This document shows positions 7,869 to 15,280 of a DNA stretch of 64,000 nucleotides, piece after piece. Position 1 is the first letter of the stretch. Every line of letters starts with the position of its first letter. The notes beneath the pieces are model-generated. The model made no database searches. It saw only the letters and a program-made list of their open reading frames with translations, and was not told the DNA's origin. Position numbers and translations under genes: made by a program. The DNA lies in assembly GCA_017461365.1 (NCBI GenBank), contig JAFTYG010000008.1, positions 17,908 to 81,907 on the forward strand, written 5' to 3'. The stretch is from Clostridia bacterium. Its GTDB lineage: Bacteria; Bacillota; Clostridia; Oscillospirales; CAG-272.

Positions 7869-8962
7869 TGACAAGAGAAGAATACTGCGTCAAAATAGAC
7901 GAGGCGCTTGATGCATATTTCGGAAAGACAGAGCGCGTCGCAACGCCCTACGGCAACGGACATATAAACGATACATTTCTCGTTGTTGCGGACGGGCGGT
8001 ATATATTGCAGAGGATGAACCATGAGATATTCACCGAGCCCGAAAAAATGATGGAAAACATCCTCGGCGTGACCGAGCATATAAGAAAGAAGAACGCTGA
8101 GCTCGACAAGGATACGGAGAGATGTACGCTGACGGTGCTTCCCACGAAAGAGGGTGCAAACTTTTTCCGTGACAGCATAGGCTCTTATTGGAGACTTTAC
8201 GAATTCGTTGAGGGAACGGTGACAAAGGAGACGGTCGAGAACGCCGAGGATTTCTATACCTGCGCCGTCGCGTTCGGAAAATTTCAGAGACAGCTTGCGG
8301 ATTATGATGCCGAAAAGCTCTATCCGACAATAAAGGATTTTCATAATACTCCCGACCGTTATGCAAAGCTGATGGCGGCGATAGAACGCAACGCCGCGGG
8401 ACGCGCGGAGTCTGTTCTCCCCGAGATAGAATTCGCAAAGGCGCGTAAGGGCTTTTGCTCTGTACTCGAGAGGGAAAGAGAGGCGGGCAGACTTCCTCTG
8501 CGAGTCACGCACAACGATACAAAGCTCAATAATATCCTTTTTGATGAAACAACGGGCGAGCCTATCTGTGTTATAGACCTCGATACGGTAATGTCGGGCT
8601 ATTCGGTCACAGACTTCGGAGATTCGATACGCTTCGGCGCAAATACGGCGGCAGAGGACGAGACCGATCTTTCAAAGGTCAGCCTTGATATGAATCTGTT
8701 CGAGCTCTACGCAAAGGGATTTATAGAGGGCTGCGGAGGCAGACTTACCGATGCCGAGCTCGAGCTTTTGCCCGAGGGAGCTATTATGATGACGCTCGAA
8801 TGCGGAATGAGGTTTCTTACCGACTACCTCGACGGCGACGTTTACTTCAGAATTCACAGAGAGGGACATAACCTTGACCGTTGCCGAAATCAGTTCGCGC
8901 TCGTTGCCGATATGGAAAAAAAGCTCCCGCTTATGCGAGAGATAATAAAAAAGCTTAAATAA
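7868..8962 (+). CDS. APH-fold sugar kinase, similar to N-acetylhexosamine 1-kinase
   Basis: A 364-residue kinase of the aminoglycoside/choline phosphotransferase fold. The catalytic loop HNDTKLNNILFD starts at His215 with Asp217 as base, and the metal-binding IDLDT follows about 20 residues later. The N-terminal part (YGNGHINDTF, ILQRMN) matches the NahK-like branch, which phosphorylates N-acetylhexosamines at C1. An antibiotic-resistance role is unlikely given the sugar-oxidoreductase neighbour and AraC regulator. It is translationally coupled to the upstream gene and ends at a strong terminator. The exact sugar is not established. Confidence 0.8.
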   Translation: MTREEYCVKIDEALDAYFGKTERVATPYGNGHINDTFLVVADGRYILQRMNHEIFTEPEKMMENILGVTEHIRKKNAELDKDTERCTLTVLPTKEGANFFRDSIGSYWRLYEFVEGTVTKETVENAEDFYTCAVAFGKFQRQLADYDAEKLYPTIKDFHNTPDRYAKLMAAIERNAAGRAESVLPEIEFAKARKGFCSVLEREREAGRLPLRVTHNDTKLNNILFDETTGEPICVIDLDTVMSGYSVTDFGDSIRFGANTAAEDETDLSKVSLDMNLFELYAKGFIEGCGGRLTDAELELLPEGAIMMTLECGMRFLTDYLDGDVYFRIHREGHNLDRCRNQFALVADMEKKLPLMREIIKKLK

Positions 8963-8968
8963 GCTTAT

Positions 8969-9007
8969 GGGCTTTCCCGCAAAACTGCGGGAAAGCCCGA
9001 TTTTTTG
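8969..9007 (+). terminator. Rho-independent terminator
   Basis: A perfect 13-base-pair GC-rich stem (8969-8981 with 8986-8998), 4-base loop, then a run of six T. It closes the oxidoreductase-kinase operon and faces the convergent GNAT gene. Confidence 0.9.
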
Positions 9008-9010
9008 TAT

Positions 9011-9475
9011 TTACAGTATTACTTCCATTCCGACCTTTTGCGGAACAAGTCCGCAGGACTCGTAAAACCGCATAGCGCTCTCGTTACAGCTCCATACGTT
9101 GAGCGTCAGATTGTGGCATCCGCTGTCCTTCGCAAGCTGTACCGCCGCCGCGTAGAGATCCTTGCCGATGTGACGTCCGCGCATATTTTCGTCCACGCAG
9201 AGGTCGTCGATGTAGAGCGTCTTTATATCGGTGAGTACGTTGTCGTCTATATGTTGCTGAAATATGCAAAACGCGTAGCCTTGAACGCGGTCGTTCTCAT
9301 CCGTCCATACGAGAATAGGTCTTTCGTCGTCCGAAATAAGCTCTGTCAGCTGCTCCTCGTTATATTTTCTACCGATCTTGAAAATATCGGGCCTGCCCTT
9401 GTGGTGAATAAGGTCTACCTGAGAAAGAAGATCGCTTATTCTTTCAATATCCTTTTTTTCAGCGCGTCTTATCAT
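9011..9475 (-). CDS. GNAT family N-acetyltransferase
   Basis: A 154-residue single-domain acetyltransferase. The acetyl-CoA motif is RGRHIGKDLY, near residue 110, following the strand TLYIDDLCVDE. The C-terminal NESAMRFYESCGL is also diagnostic. The family transfers acetyl groups to amines; the acceptor cannot be told from sequence. It is a single gene between convergent neighbours. Confidence 0.88.
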   Translation of the reverse strand: MIRRAEKKDIERISDLLSQVDLIHHKGRPDIFKIGRKYNEEQLTELISDDERPILVWTDENDRVQGYAFCIFQQHIDDNVLTDIKTLYIDDLCVDENMRGRHIGKDLYAAAVQLAKDSGCHNLTLNVWSCNESAMRFYESCGLVPQKVGMEVIL

Positions 9476-9675
9476 AATTTATACCTCTTGGCGAATATAT
9501 TTCACGGTCTATTGTATCATATCGCATAGGTTTTGTCAATATTAAAAAATTTTTTGATAAATTTTCAATTTAACAAAACGAAAACATTTTGCAAAAAAAA
9601 CGAAAAAGATCGAGAGGTATAATAAGGGCACAAAATCAAACAAAACAAATTTTAATTAAAAAGGAGAAAAAAGTT

Positions 9676-9942
9676 ATGTCAAAGATAGTTGAGGCTAATG
9701 AGAAGATCGCAGAAAAGGTAGTTGAGGGCTACAAGAAAATTGAGAACGGAGTTGTCGACGGATACAAGAAGATCGAGAACGGCGTGGTAGAGGGCTTCGG
9801 TAACTTCACAGATAAGTGCGTTGAGGTGCTTTTCACCAAGGAGGGTGAGACGGTCGAGGACGCAAAGAAGAGACTCAGAGGCGAGGATACCTCCAAGGAG
9901 GAGGCAGCCCCCGAAAAGGAAGACGAGAAGAAAGGTGAGTAA
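9676..9942 (+). CDS. Small protein with YKKIENGVV tandem repeats, function unknown
   Basis: An 88-residue protein. Start chosen at 9676 (AAGGAG eleven bases upstream) rather than at an earlier in-frame ATG with no ribosome site. Residues ~8-45 consist of three degenerate 11-12-residue repeats around VVEGYKKIENG, mirrored as 36-base tandem repeats in the DNA. This suggests one long amphipathic helix. The C-terminus is acidic and charged (KEEAAPEKEDEKK). No signal peptide. It is followed after 3 bases by a lipoprotein gene and then ABC transporter genes, so it may be co-expressed with them. Confidence 0.7.
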   Translation: MSKIVEANEKIAEKVVEGYKKIENGVVDGYKKIENGVVEGFGNFTDKCVEVLFTKEGETVEDAKKRLRGEDTSKEEAAPEKEDEKKGE

Positions 9943-9945
9943 AAA

Positions 9946-10572
9946 ATGAAAAGACTTGCAAAAATTATCGCAGTTATACTTTCACTGCTCACACTTACGG
10001 CTGTATTCGCATCCTGCGCAGGCGGTAAGACCGAGGAGATAATCAATACGGTCAAGTTTCCCGAGAGCTACAGCATTTCTTATGAGGTAAAGGATGCAGA
10101 CGGCATTATCCGTACGTTAAGCAAAACGGTAGACGCAGAGGGTAACGTTCACTTCGTGTCGGGAGAATATGAGATAAAGTTCATATGCGACGGCGAAAAC
10201 TACACAGAATATACCAAGGATGAAAACGGTGAGTTCATAAGCGTTTCGGGCACGAAGGTAAATAAGGAGTATGTAGAGGCGGCAACGGCTGAATTCCATA
10301 CCTATGCCGAGGAGTCTCTCAAGCAGCATCTCCCCACTGCCGAGGAGATCGAGGGTGAGAACCGCCTCGGACGCGAGTGCCGCGTGTTTGAGGTAGTTGT
10401 AGGCATCAAGAGCTTCAATACCACCTACTTGTATTACGTTGACAGCGAAACGGGCATTTGCCTCGGCTTCGAGTCGAGCATGGTGCTTGCGGGCATCGAC
10501 GTGCAGACAGACGACACGGTGTTTACCTGCGTTGAATTTATCACCGAAGGAATTGAAATAATAGAAGTATAA
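9946..10572 (+). CDS. Putative lipoprotein, function unknown
   Basis: A 208-residue exported protein. A basic N-terminus and hydrophobic stretch end in the lipobox FASC (Cys24), so it should be anchored to the outside of the membrane. The mature part is predicted strand-rich with many acidic residues. Alternating-strand segments such as YSISYEVKDADG recall LolA-like or beta-sandwich lipoproteins, but I cannot assign a family. The short spacing to the upstream small protein and the downstream transporter genes suggests one unit. Confidence 0.75.
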   Translation: MKRLAKIIAVILSLLTLTAVFASCAGGKTEEIINTVKFPESYSISYEVKDADGIIRTLSKTVDAEGNVHFVSGEYEIKFICDGENYTEYTKDENGEFISVSGTKVNKEYVEAATAEFHTYAEESLKQHLPTAEEIEGENRLGRECRVFEVVVGIKSFNTTYLYYVDSETGICLGFESSMVLAGIDVQTDDTVFTCVEFITEGIEIIEV

Positions 10573-10637
10573 AGCCGCGGAGGGCGAGGCAGGTGTCTCG
10601 CTTTTTCCGCGTGACATAAAGAAAAAAGGAGAAAAAA

Positions 10638-11540
10638 ATGAACGCTATTGAGATAAGGGATCTATCAAAGAGCTTTCGCGGAATGTACGCGGTCGACCAT
10701 CTGAATATGACCGTTCCGCAGGGAGCTATCTATGGCTTTATCGGGGAGAACGGCTCGGGTAAGTCGACTACCGAAAAGCTCATCTGCGGACACCTCGTTG
10801 CCGATGGGGGCGAGATAAAGCTGTTCGGACGCGAGCACACCGATGCGGGTGTCCGTGTGAGAGTCGGCGCGCTTATTGAGAACGCGGGATGCTTTCCGAG
10901 TTCGAGCGTCTACCAAAATCTTATGATGCAGGCGATAAATCTCGGACTTTCTGACAGAGACGGCGAGATACGGCGCGTGCTTGAGATCGTCCGCATGGAG
11001 GACAGCGCAAATATTAAATTCAAGAGCTGCTCTCTCGGTATGAAGCAGAGAATAGGCATCGCTATGGCGCTTCTCGGAGATCCCGCACTACTTATCCTCG
11101 ACGAGCCGATAAACGGACTCGACACAGACGGTATGCGTATCATGCGCGAGATACTTGTGGATATAACCAAGAAATACGGCTGTACCGTTCTTATATCCTC
11201 TCATATTCTGGGTGAGCTTGAAAAGATAGCTACCCACTACGGTATTATCCGTCAGGGAAGAATGATCGCAGAGCTTTCCGCCGAGGAGCTTGACGGACGT
11301 GCGCGTGTGTTCGTGTCGCTGAAGTGCGCCGATATGACGGGCGCAAGACGCGCGCTTGCCTCGAAATACGCAAGCGTCAAGGAAGAGGAAGGCTATATCC
11401 GCGTTTACGACGAGGATAACACCGAGGCTATCGTGGAATATCTTATCAAAAAGGGACATCCCGTCAGCGAGATATTCAAAAATAAGATAGGTCTTGAAGA
11501 ATACTACGTTGAGCTGATGTCGAAAAAGGAGGAAAAGTAA
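10638..11540 (+). CDS. ABC transporter ATPase (BcrA/CcmA type), first copy
   Basis: A 300-residue ATPase. Walker A GENGSGKST is at residues 36-44, the signature is CSLGMKQR near 135, and Walker B LLILDEP lies near 155 followed by the switch region SSHILGE. The signature departs from LSGGQ, as is usual in BcrA-like exporters. The C-terminal ~80 residues form the extra domain of this group. One base separates its stop from the ATG of the permease. It is a clear paralogue of the ATPase at 12385, with the same motif positions and a nearly identical N-terminus. It probably drives export of a peptide or toxic compound (family knowledge). Confidence 0.9.
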   Translation: MNAIEIRDLSKSFRGMYAVDHLNMTVPQGAIYGFIGENGSGKSTTEKLICGHLVADGGEIKLFGREHTDAGVRVRVGALIENAGCFPSSSVYQNLMMQAINLGLSDRDGEIRRVLEIVRMEDSANIKFKSCSLGMKQRIGIAMALLGDPALLILDEPINGLDTDGMRIMREILVDITKKYGCTVLISSHILGELEKIATHYGIIRQGRMIAELSAEELDGRARVFVSLKCADMTGARRALASKYASVKEEEGYIRVYDEDNTEAIVEYLIKKGHPVSEIFKNKIGLEEYYVELMSKKEEK

Positions 11541-11541
11541 T

Positions 11542-12372
11542 ATGACAAAGGAATTGCAATTTACGTCCCCGAGCTTTTTTCAGAGAATAAAGGGAATGCT
11601 CGGAGTTGACTTTTACCGCCTTTTCCACACCCCTATGTTCTATATTTTCCTCGGCATCGCCGCTATCATCCCCGCGATGATACTCGGAATGACGACAATG
11701 GAAACGGCAGAGGGCACAAAGCCGCTCTATGAAAATACGTGGCAGATAATCGCCGCATATAAGCCTATATACGCAGTGTCGGATATTGCCGAATACGCCA
11801 ATATGAATATGGTGTTCATCTTCGGCGGTATCATGGTGTCGGTGTTTATCGGACACGACTATAAGAGCGGATACGTAAAGCAGCTCTTTACCACACACGC
11901 AAAAAAGCAGGACTATATGATCTCCAAGTCGCTTGTAGGCGCATTCTCAATGGCTTGTATGTGCATCACCTATATCATCGGTGGAGTTGTCGCGGGACTT
12001 CTCACAAAGGCTGATTTTTCCGTGAACGTAGCTTCTCTCATCTTCGGAATACTCGGTAAGATGGTAATGAGCCTCGGATGGGCAAGCCTTTATACCTTCC
12101 TCAATATCATTTTCAGAAGATATTTCGGTATCTCGATCGCATCATCGTTTTTCTTCGGAACGGGTATCCTCATCGTAGGCGCGGCGGCAATGATAAAGAA
12201 TACCGCTATCCCCGCTGTGATATTCAATATTTTCCTTTACGGCTCGTCGGTGTACGCGTGTCTCGAAAGCACGCCCCTGACGCTCGTTATCTGCGCTCTT
12301 TGCTCTGTGGCGTGGGCTTTCGTATATAATTGGCTCGGCACGCGCATACTCTCAAAGAGTGACGTATATTGA
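11542..12372 (+). CDS. ABC transporter permease (ABC-2 like), first copy
   Basis: A 276-residue membrane protein. A cytosolic N-terminus (FFQRIKGMLGVDFYRLFHTP) leads into about six hydrophobic spans, with a large extracellular loop between the first two. It directly follows its ATPase with the ribosome site AGGAGG. The charged motif GHDYKSGYVKQLF after the second span recurs in the second permease as DDFRSGYAKNLF. The two are therefore paralogues from a tandem duplication of the ATPase-permease pair. Confidence 0.85.
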   Translation: MTKELQFTSPSFFQRIKGMLGVDFYRLFHTPMFYIFLGIAAIIPAMILGMTTMETAEGTKPLYENTWQIIAAYKPIYAVSDIAEYANMNMVFIFGGIMVSVFIGHDYKSGYVKQLFTTHAKKQDYMISKSLVGAFSMACMCITYIIGGVVAGLLTKADFSVNVASLIFGILGKMVMSLGWASLYTFLNIIFRRYFGISIASSFFFGTGILIVGAAAMIKNTAIPAVIFNIFLYGSSVYACLESTPLTLVICALCSVAWAFVYNWLGTRILSKSDVY

Positions 12373-12384
12373 TGGAGGTCGAAA

Positions 12385-13287
12385 ATGAACGCAATAGAGA
12401 TAAAGGGACTTACAAAAAATTTCGGTCCCAAGCAAGCCCTTTCGGGACTTAATATGACCGTACCGCAGGGAGCGATATACGGCTTTATCGGTGAGAACGG
12501 CTCGGGTAAGTCGACCACCGAGAAGATAATCTGCGGACTTATCCATGAGGGCGGTGGAAGCGTAAAGCTTTTCGGAAAGCCTCATACTGATGCCGATATA
12601 AGAGCAAAGGTCGGCGTGCTTATCGAGGCGCCCGGGTGCTTCCCGAACCTCAGCGTCTGGAACAATATGATGCTTCAGGCGGCAAATCTCGGAATAAAGG
12701 ATGCCGAGAGGGAGGTCGTAAAGATGCTCAAGGCTGTCCGTATGGAGGGCGCGGCTTCTAATAAATATAAGAACTGCTCTCTCGGTATGAAGCAGAGAAT
12801 AGGTATCGCCATGGCGCTCCTCGGAGAGCCCGAGCTTCTTGTCCTCGACGAGCCGATAAACGGACTCGATGCCGACGGTATGAGAATTATGCGAGAGGTG
12901 CTTTGCAATCTTGCAAATAATCACGGAGTTACCATTGTCATATCCTCCCACATCCTCGGAGAGCTTGAAAAGATAGCAACTCATTACGGCATCGTGCGCG
13001 GTGGCAAAATGCTTTGCGAGATGACGGCAGAGGAGCTCGAAGCCTCCTGCCGTACCTACACGGCACTCAAAGCGCAGGAGATAAACCGCGCAAAGATGCT
13101 TCTCGGCTGTAAGTATTCACGCGTCGAGGAGGACGAGGCGGGATATATCCGCGTGTACGATATGACATCTCCCGAGGAGATCGTTACCTACCTGTATGAA
13201 AACGGAATACTTGTAAATGAGATAAGAAAAGCCAAGATAGGTCTTGAGGAATATTATATCGATCTTATGAAGGAGGGCAACAGATAA
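12385..13287 (+). CDS. ABC transporter ATPase (BcrA/CcmA type), second copy
   Basis: A 300-residue paralogue of the first ATPase, the same length, with Walker A GENGSGKST again at residues 36-44, CSLGMKQR and LLVLDEP. It starts 12 bases after the first permease and overlaps the second permease by one base (TAATG). Divergence is concentrated in the helical region and the C-terminal domain, so the pairs are not recent copies. They may form a heteromeric transporter or have separate substrates; sequence alone does not decide. Confidence 0.9.
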   Translation: MNAIEIKGLTKNFGPKQALSGLNMTVPQGAIYGFIGENGSGKSTTEKIICGLIHEGGGSVKLFGKPHTDADIRAKVGVLIEAPGCFPNLSVWNNMMLQAANLGIKDAEREVVKMLKAVRMEGAASNKYKNCSLGMKQRIGIAMALLGEPELLVLDEPINGLDADGMRIMREVLCNLANNHGVTIVISSHILGELEKIATHYGIVRGGKMLCEMTAEELEASCRTYTALKAQEINRAKMLLGCKYSRVEEDEAGYIRVYDMTSPEEIVTYLYENGILVNEIRKAKIGLEEYYIDLMKEGNR

Positions 13288-14120
13288 TGGAAAAAAAGTT
13301 TGAACGCAATACGTTCGGAAAGCGTCTTAGCACTATGCTGAAGGTCGACTTCCGCAGAATGCTTCGCTCCCGACTCTTCTATATCATAGTTGCCGCCTGC
13401 CTTGTAGCTCCTATGCTTATACTTATAATGACGACCTTGATGGACGGAACGGTATCGGTAGATCCGCAGACGGGTAAGGAGACCGTGACCGAGGGATTTG
13501 ATAACGTCTGGCAGATAATCGGAACTGTAAGCGGCTCCGAGACCGAAAGCGCAGAGGGCGCGGCGGGCAGTATGAGTCTTACGTCAATGGTCAATATAAA
13601 TATGCTTTATTTTGCTATGGCAGTGCTCGTATGTATTTTCATCGCTGACGATTTCAGAAGCGGATACGCAAAAAATCTTTTTACCGTAAGAGCTAAAAAG
13701 AGCGACTACGTCATCTCAAAAACGCTCGTCTGCATCTTCGGAGGCGCGTGCATGATACTCGCATTCTTCGCAGGCTCGATGATAGGCGGAGCGATCTGTA
13801 ACGGTATGTTCGGACTTCCTTTCACTATGGAGGGCTTTGGCGTGGGAGAGCTCATTCTTTGTATGATCTCCAAGCTCGCGCTCGTCGCCGTGTTCGTTCC
13901 GATATACCTTGCCGTAAGCGTGATCGCAAAGCAGAAAACGTGGATGTCGCTTATCGGATCGTTCGCTGTCGGTATGCTTCTGTTTATGATGATACCCGCG
14001 CTCACACCCCTTAATCAGACCGTTATTACCGCCGTGCTCTGCTTCGGTGGTGGCGCGCTGTCCGCTATAGGACTCGGCGCCATCAGCGGACTTATACTCA
14101 AAAAGACAAGCCTCGTATGA
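13287..14120 (+). CDS. ABC transporter permease (ABC-2 like), second copy
   Basis: A 277-residue permease with about six membrane spans and an extracellular loop rich in Glu/Gly/Ser after the first span. It shares layout and several motifs (KVDFRRMLRSRLFYI, SGYAKNLF) with the first permease. It is coupled at both ends: the start overlaps the ATPase stop, and its TGA overlaps the ATG of plsY (ATGA). Confidence 0.85.
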   Translation: MEKKFERNTFGKRLSTMLKVDFRRMLRSRLFYIIVAACLVAPMLILIMTTLMDGTVSVDPQTGKETVTEGFDNVWQIIGTVSGSETESAEGAAGSMSLTSMVNINMLYFAMAVLVCIFIADDFRSGYAKNLFTVRAKKSDYVISKTLVCIFGGACMILAFFAGSMIGGAICNGMFGLPFTMEGFGVGELILCMISKLALVAVFVPIYLAVSVIAKQKTWMSLIGSFAVGMLLFMMIPALTPLNQTVITAVLCFGGGALSAIGLGAISGLILKKTSLV

Positions 14121-14740
14121 TAGAAACAGTTATTTGCCTTTTGTCGGGATACCTTGTCGGATCGCTCAATCCCTCGGCGCTCATATCAAAGATCAAAAAT
14201 AAGAATATGAGAGCCGAGGGGACGGGAAATCTCGGAGCAACGAATACGCTGCTTGTATTCGGAAAGAAATACGCCTTTCTTGTGCTTCTGTTTGATATGG
14301 CGAAATCCTTCCTCGCGTTAAAGGCTGTCGAATGGATATTTCCAACGCTTAAATGGCTCGCGCTTGCCACAGGACTTTGCGCGGTGATAGGGCACTGCTT
14401 TCCGTTCTATCTCGGATTTAAGGGCGGAAAGGGACTCGCCGCGTTCGCGGGGCTCGTGCTTGCATATAAGCCGACGCTCTTCCTCTTTTTGCTCGTAACG
14501 GGAGTCGCACTGATGTTTGTAGTGAATTACAGCTTTATTCTGCCGTTTTACGCGTCAGCATTCTTTGCTGTGTTCGTAGCCGTGTACGAACGCGACGTGT
14601 GGATGTTTCTCATCGCCGCCGCGGCATCTGCCATCATAATGGTAATGCACTTCGGCAATATCAAAAAAGCAATAAGGGGCGAGGATAATAAGGTACGCGA
14701 CTTTGTAAAAAATAAGCTTTTCAAGAGTAAGAAAAAATGA
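14117..14740 (+). CDS. plsY: Acyl-phosphate:glycerol-3-phosphate acyltransferase (PlsY type)
   Basis: A 207-residue integral membrane enzyme that acylates glycerol 3-phosphate using acyl-phosphate made by PlsX. PlsY motifs are present in order: GSLNPSALI and the EGTGNLGATN loop in the N-terminal third, then GHCFPFYLGFKGGKGLA near residue 92. About five membrane spans are visible. It is translationally coupled to an ABC permease, an unusual neighbour for plsY. A plsX gene begins at the far end of this window, so this copy could be a second, accessory PlsY. That is inference. Confidence 0.88.
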   Translation: MIETVICLLSGYLVGSLNPSALISKIKNKNMRAEGTGNLGATNTLLVFGKKYAFLVLLFDMAKSFLALKAVEWIFPTLKWLALATGLCAVIGHCFPFYLGFKGGKGLAAFAGLVLAYKPTLFLFLLVTGVALMFVVNYSFILPFYASAFFAVFVAVYERDVWMFLIAAAASAIIMVMHFGNIKKAIRGEDNKVRDFVKNKLFKSKKK

Positions 14741-14745
14741 ATTCG

Positions 14746-14774
14746 GGCGGTCTTGCTCAAAACGTAAGACCGCC
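14746..14774 (+). terminator. Possible terminator hairpin after plsY
   Basis: GGCGGTCTT (14746-14754) pairs with AAGACCGCC (14766-14774). There is no clear T-run behind it, so termination is uncertain. Confidence 0.45.
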
Positions 14775-14800
14775 TATCGCATTTAAATCGAAAAAAAGTA

Positions 14801-14829
14801 TTGACATTTACCTCATTTTATGATATAAT
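14801..14829 (+). promoter_or_regulatory. Consensus promoter for tRNA-Gln
   Basis: Perfect TTGACA (14801-14806) and TATAAT (14824-14829), spacer 17, placing the start of transcription about ten bases before the tRNA. Confidence 0.92.
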
Positions 14830-14845
14830 TTTTTGGTAAAAATAT

Positions 14846-14920
14846 TGGGATGTCGCCAAGCGGTAAGGCACCAGACTTTGACTCTGGCACTCGTCGGTTC
14901 AAATCCGGCCATCCCAGCCA
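14846..14920 (+). tRNA. tRNA-Gln (anticodon UUG)
   Basis: Full cloverleaf: acceptor TGGGATG with CATCCCA, D-stem GCC/GGC, anticodon stem CCAGA/TCTGG around CTTTGAC (anticodon TTG), T-stem GTCGG/CCGGC with TTCAAAT loop, discriminator G and an encoded CCA at 14918-14920. It stands alone, with its own perfect promoter and terminator. Confidence 0.96.
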
Positions 14921-14921
14921 A

Positions 14922-14964
14922 CAAAAAGAGAACTTTTGTTTACCAAAAGTTCTCTTTTTGTTTA
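14922..14964 (+). terminator. Rho-independent terminator of tRNA-Gln
   Basis: A perfect 17-base-pair stem (14922-14938 with 14944-14960) with a 5-base loop, ending in a T-run. Confidence 0.92.
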
Positions 14965-14966
14965 TC

Positions 14967-15097
14967 CAAGCCGCAGGCTTGGTATATCATCACGCGCCAG
15001 CGTGTATTTCCCTGCGGCTTGATGATATGCTCGACTGCGTCGTAATGATATACCGCAACAAGTTACGGATGATATACAAGGCTTCGCCTTGATTTTT
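14967..15097. repeat. Array of small hairpins separated by GATGATATAC-like links
   Basis: Short palindromic cores lie in succession: AAGCCGCAGGCTT, ACGCGCCAGCGTGT, CGACTGCGTCG and AAGGCTTCGCCTT. They are joined by variants of GATGATATAC, one in reverse orientation near 14981 and others near 15021, 15044 and 15069. Units are roughly 20-30 bases. This looks like a mosaic of dispersed palindromic repeat elements, not coding and not CRISPR (units are degenerate and there are no unique spacers). Confidence 0.65.
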
Positions 15098-15203
15098 TTA
15101 TTATTTACGCCTCTTGGATATAAGTAGGTTATGGTTTATGCGCAAATTTGCATAAAAACAAGAAGTCTATTATGTGTAATGCTACAGAATTGCATAAAAC
15201 ATA

Positions 15204-15231
15204 TTGATTTTTTGTCCATTTATGCTATAAT
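15204..15231 (+). promoter_or_regulatory. Promoter for the beta-helix surface protein
   Basis: TTGATT (15204-15209) and TATAAT (15226-15231), spacer 16. A good AAGGAGG site precedes the ATG at 15281. Confidence 0.65.
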
Positions 15232-15280
15232 TATACATGGGTGTTAGTCTGAAAAATCTAATAAAGAAGGAGGATAAAAA

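Noticed and set aside
7868-8962. Aminoglycoside resistance gene
   Set aside because: The fold is shared, but the sequence resembles the sugar-kinase branch and its operon partner is a sugar-type oxidoreductase.
10573-10637. GC-rich hairpin between the lipoprotein and the first ABC ATPase as a terminator or riboswitch
   Set aside because: Pairing (GGCGAG with CTCGC, outer CCGCG ends) is interrupted and no T-run follows; too weak to call.
14967-15097. Hairpin array as a possible CRISPR
   Set aside because: The hairpins differ from one another and the links are only ~10 bases, so there is no repeat-spacer structure.
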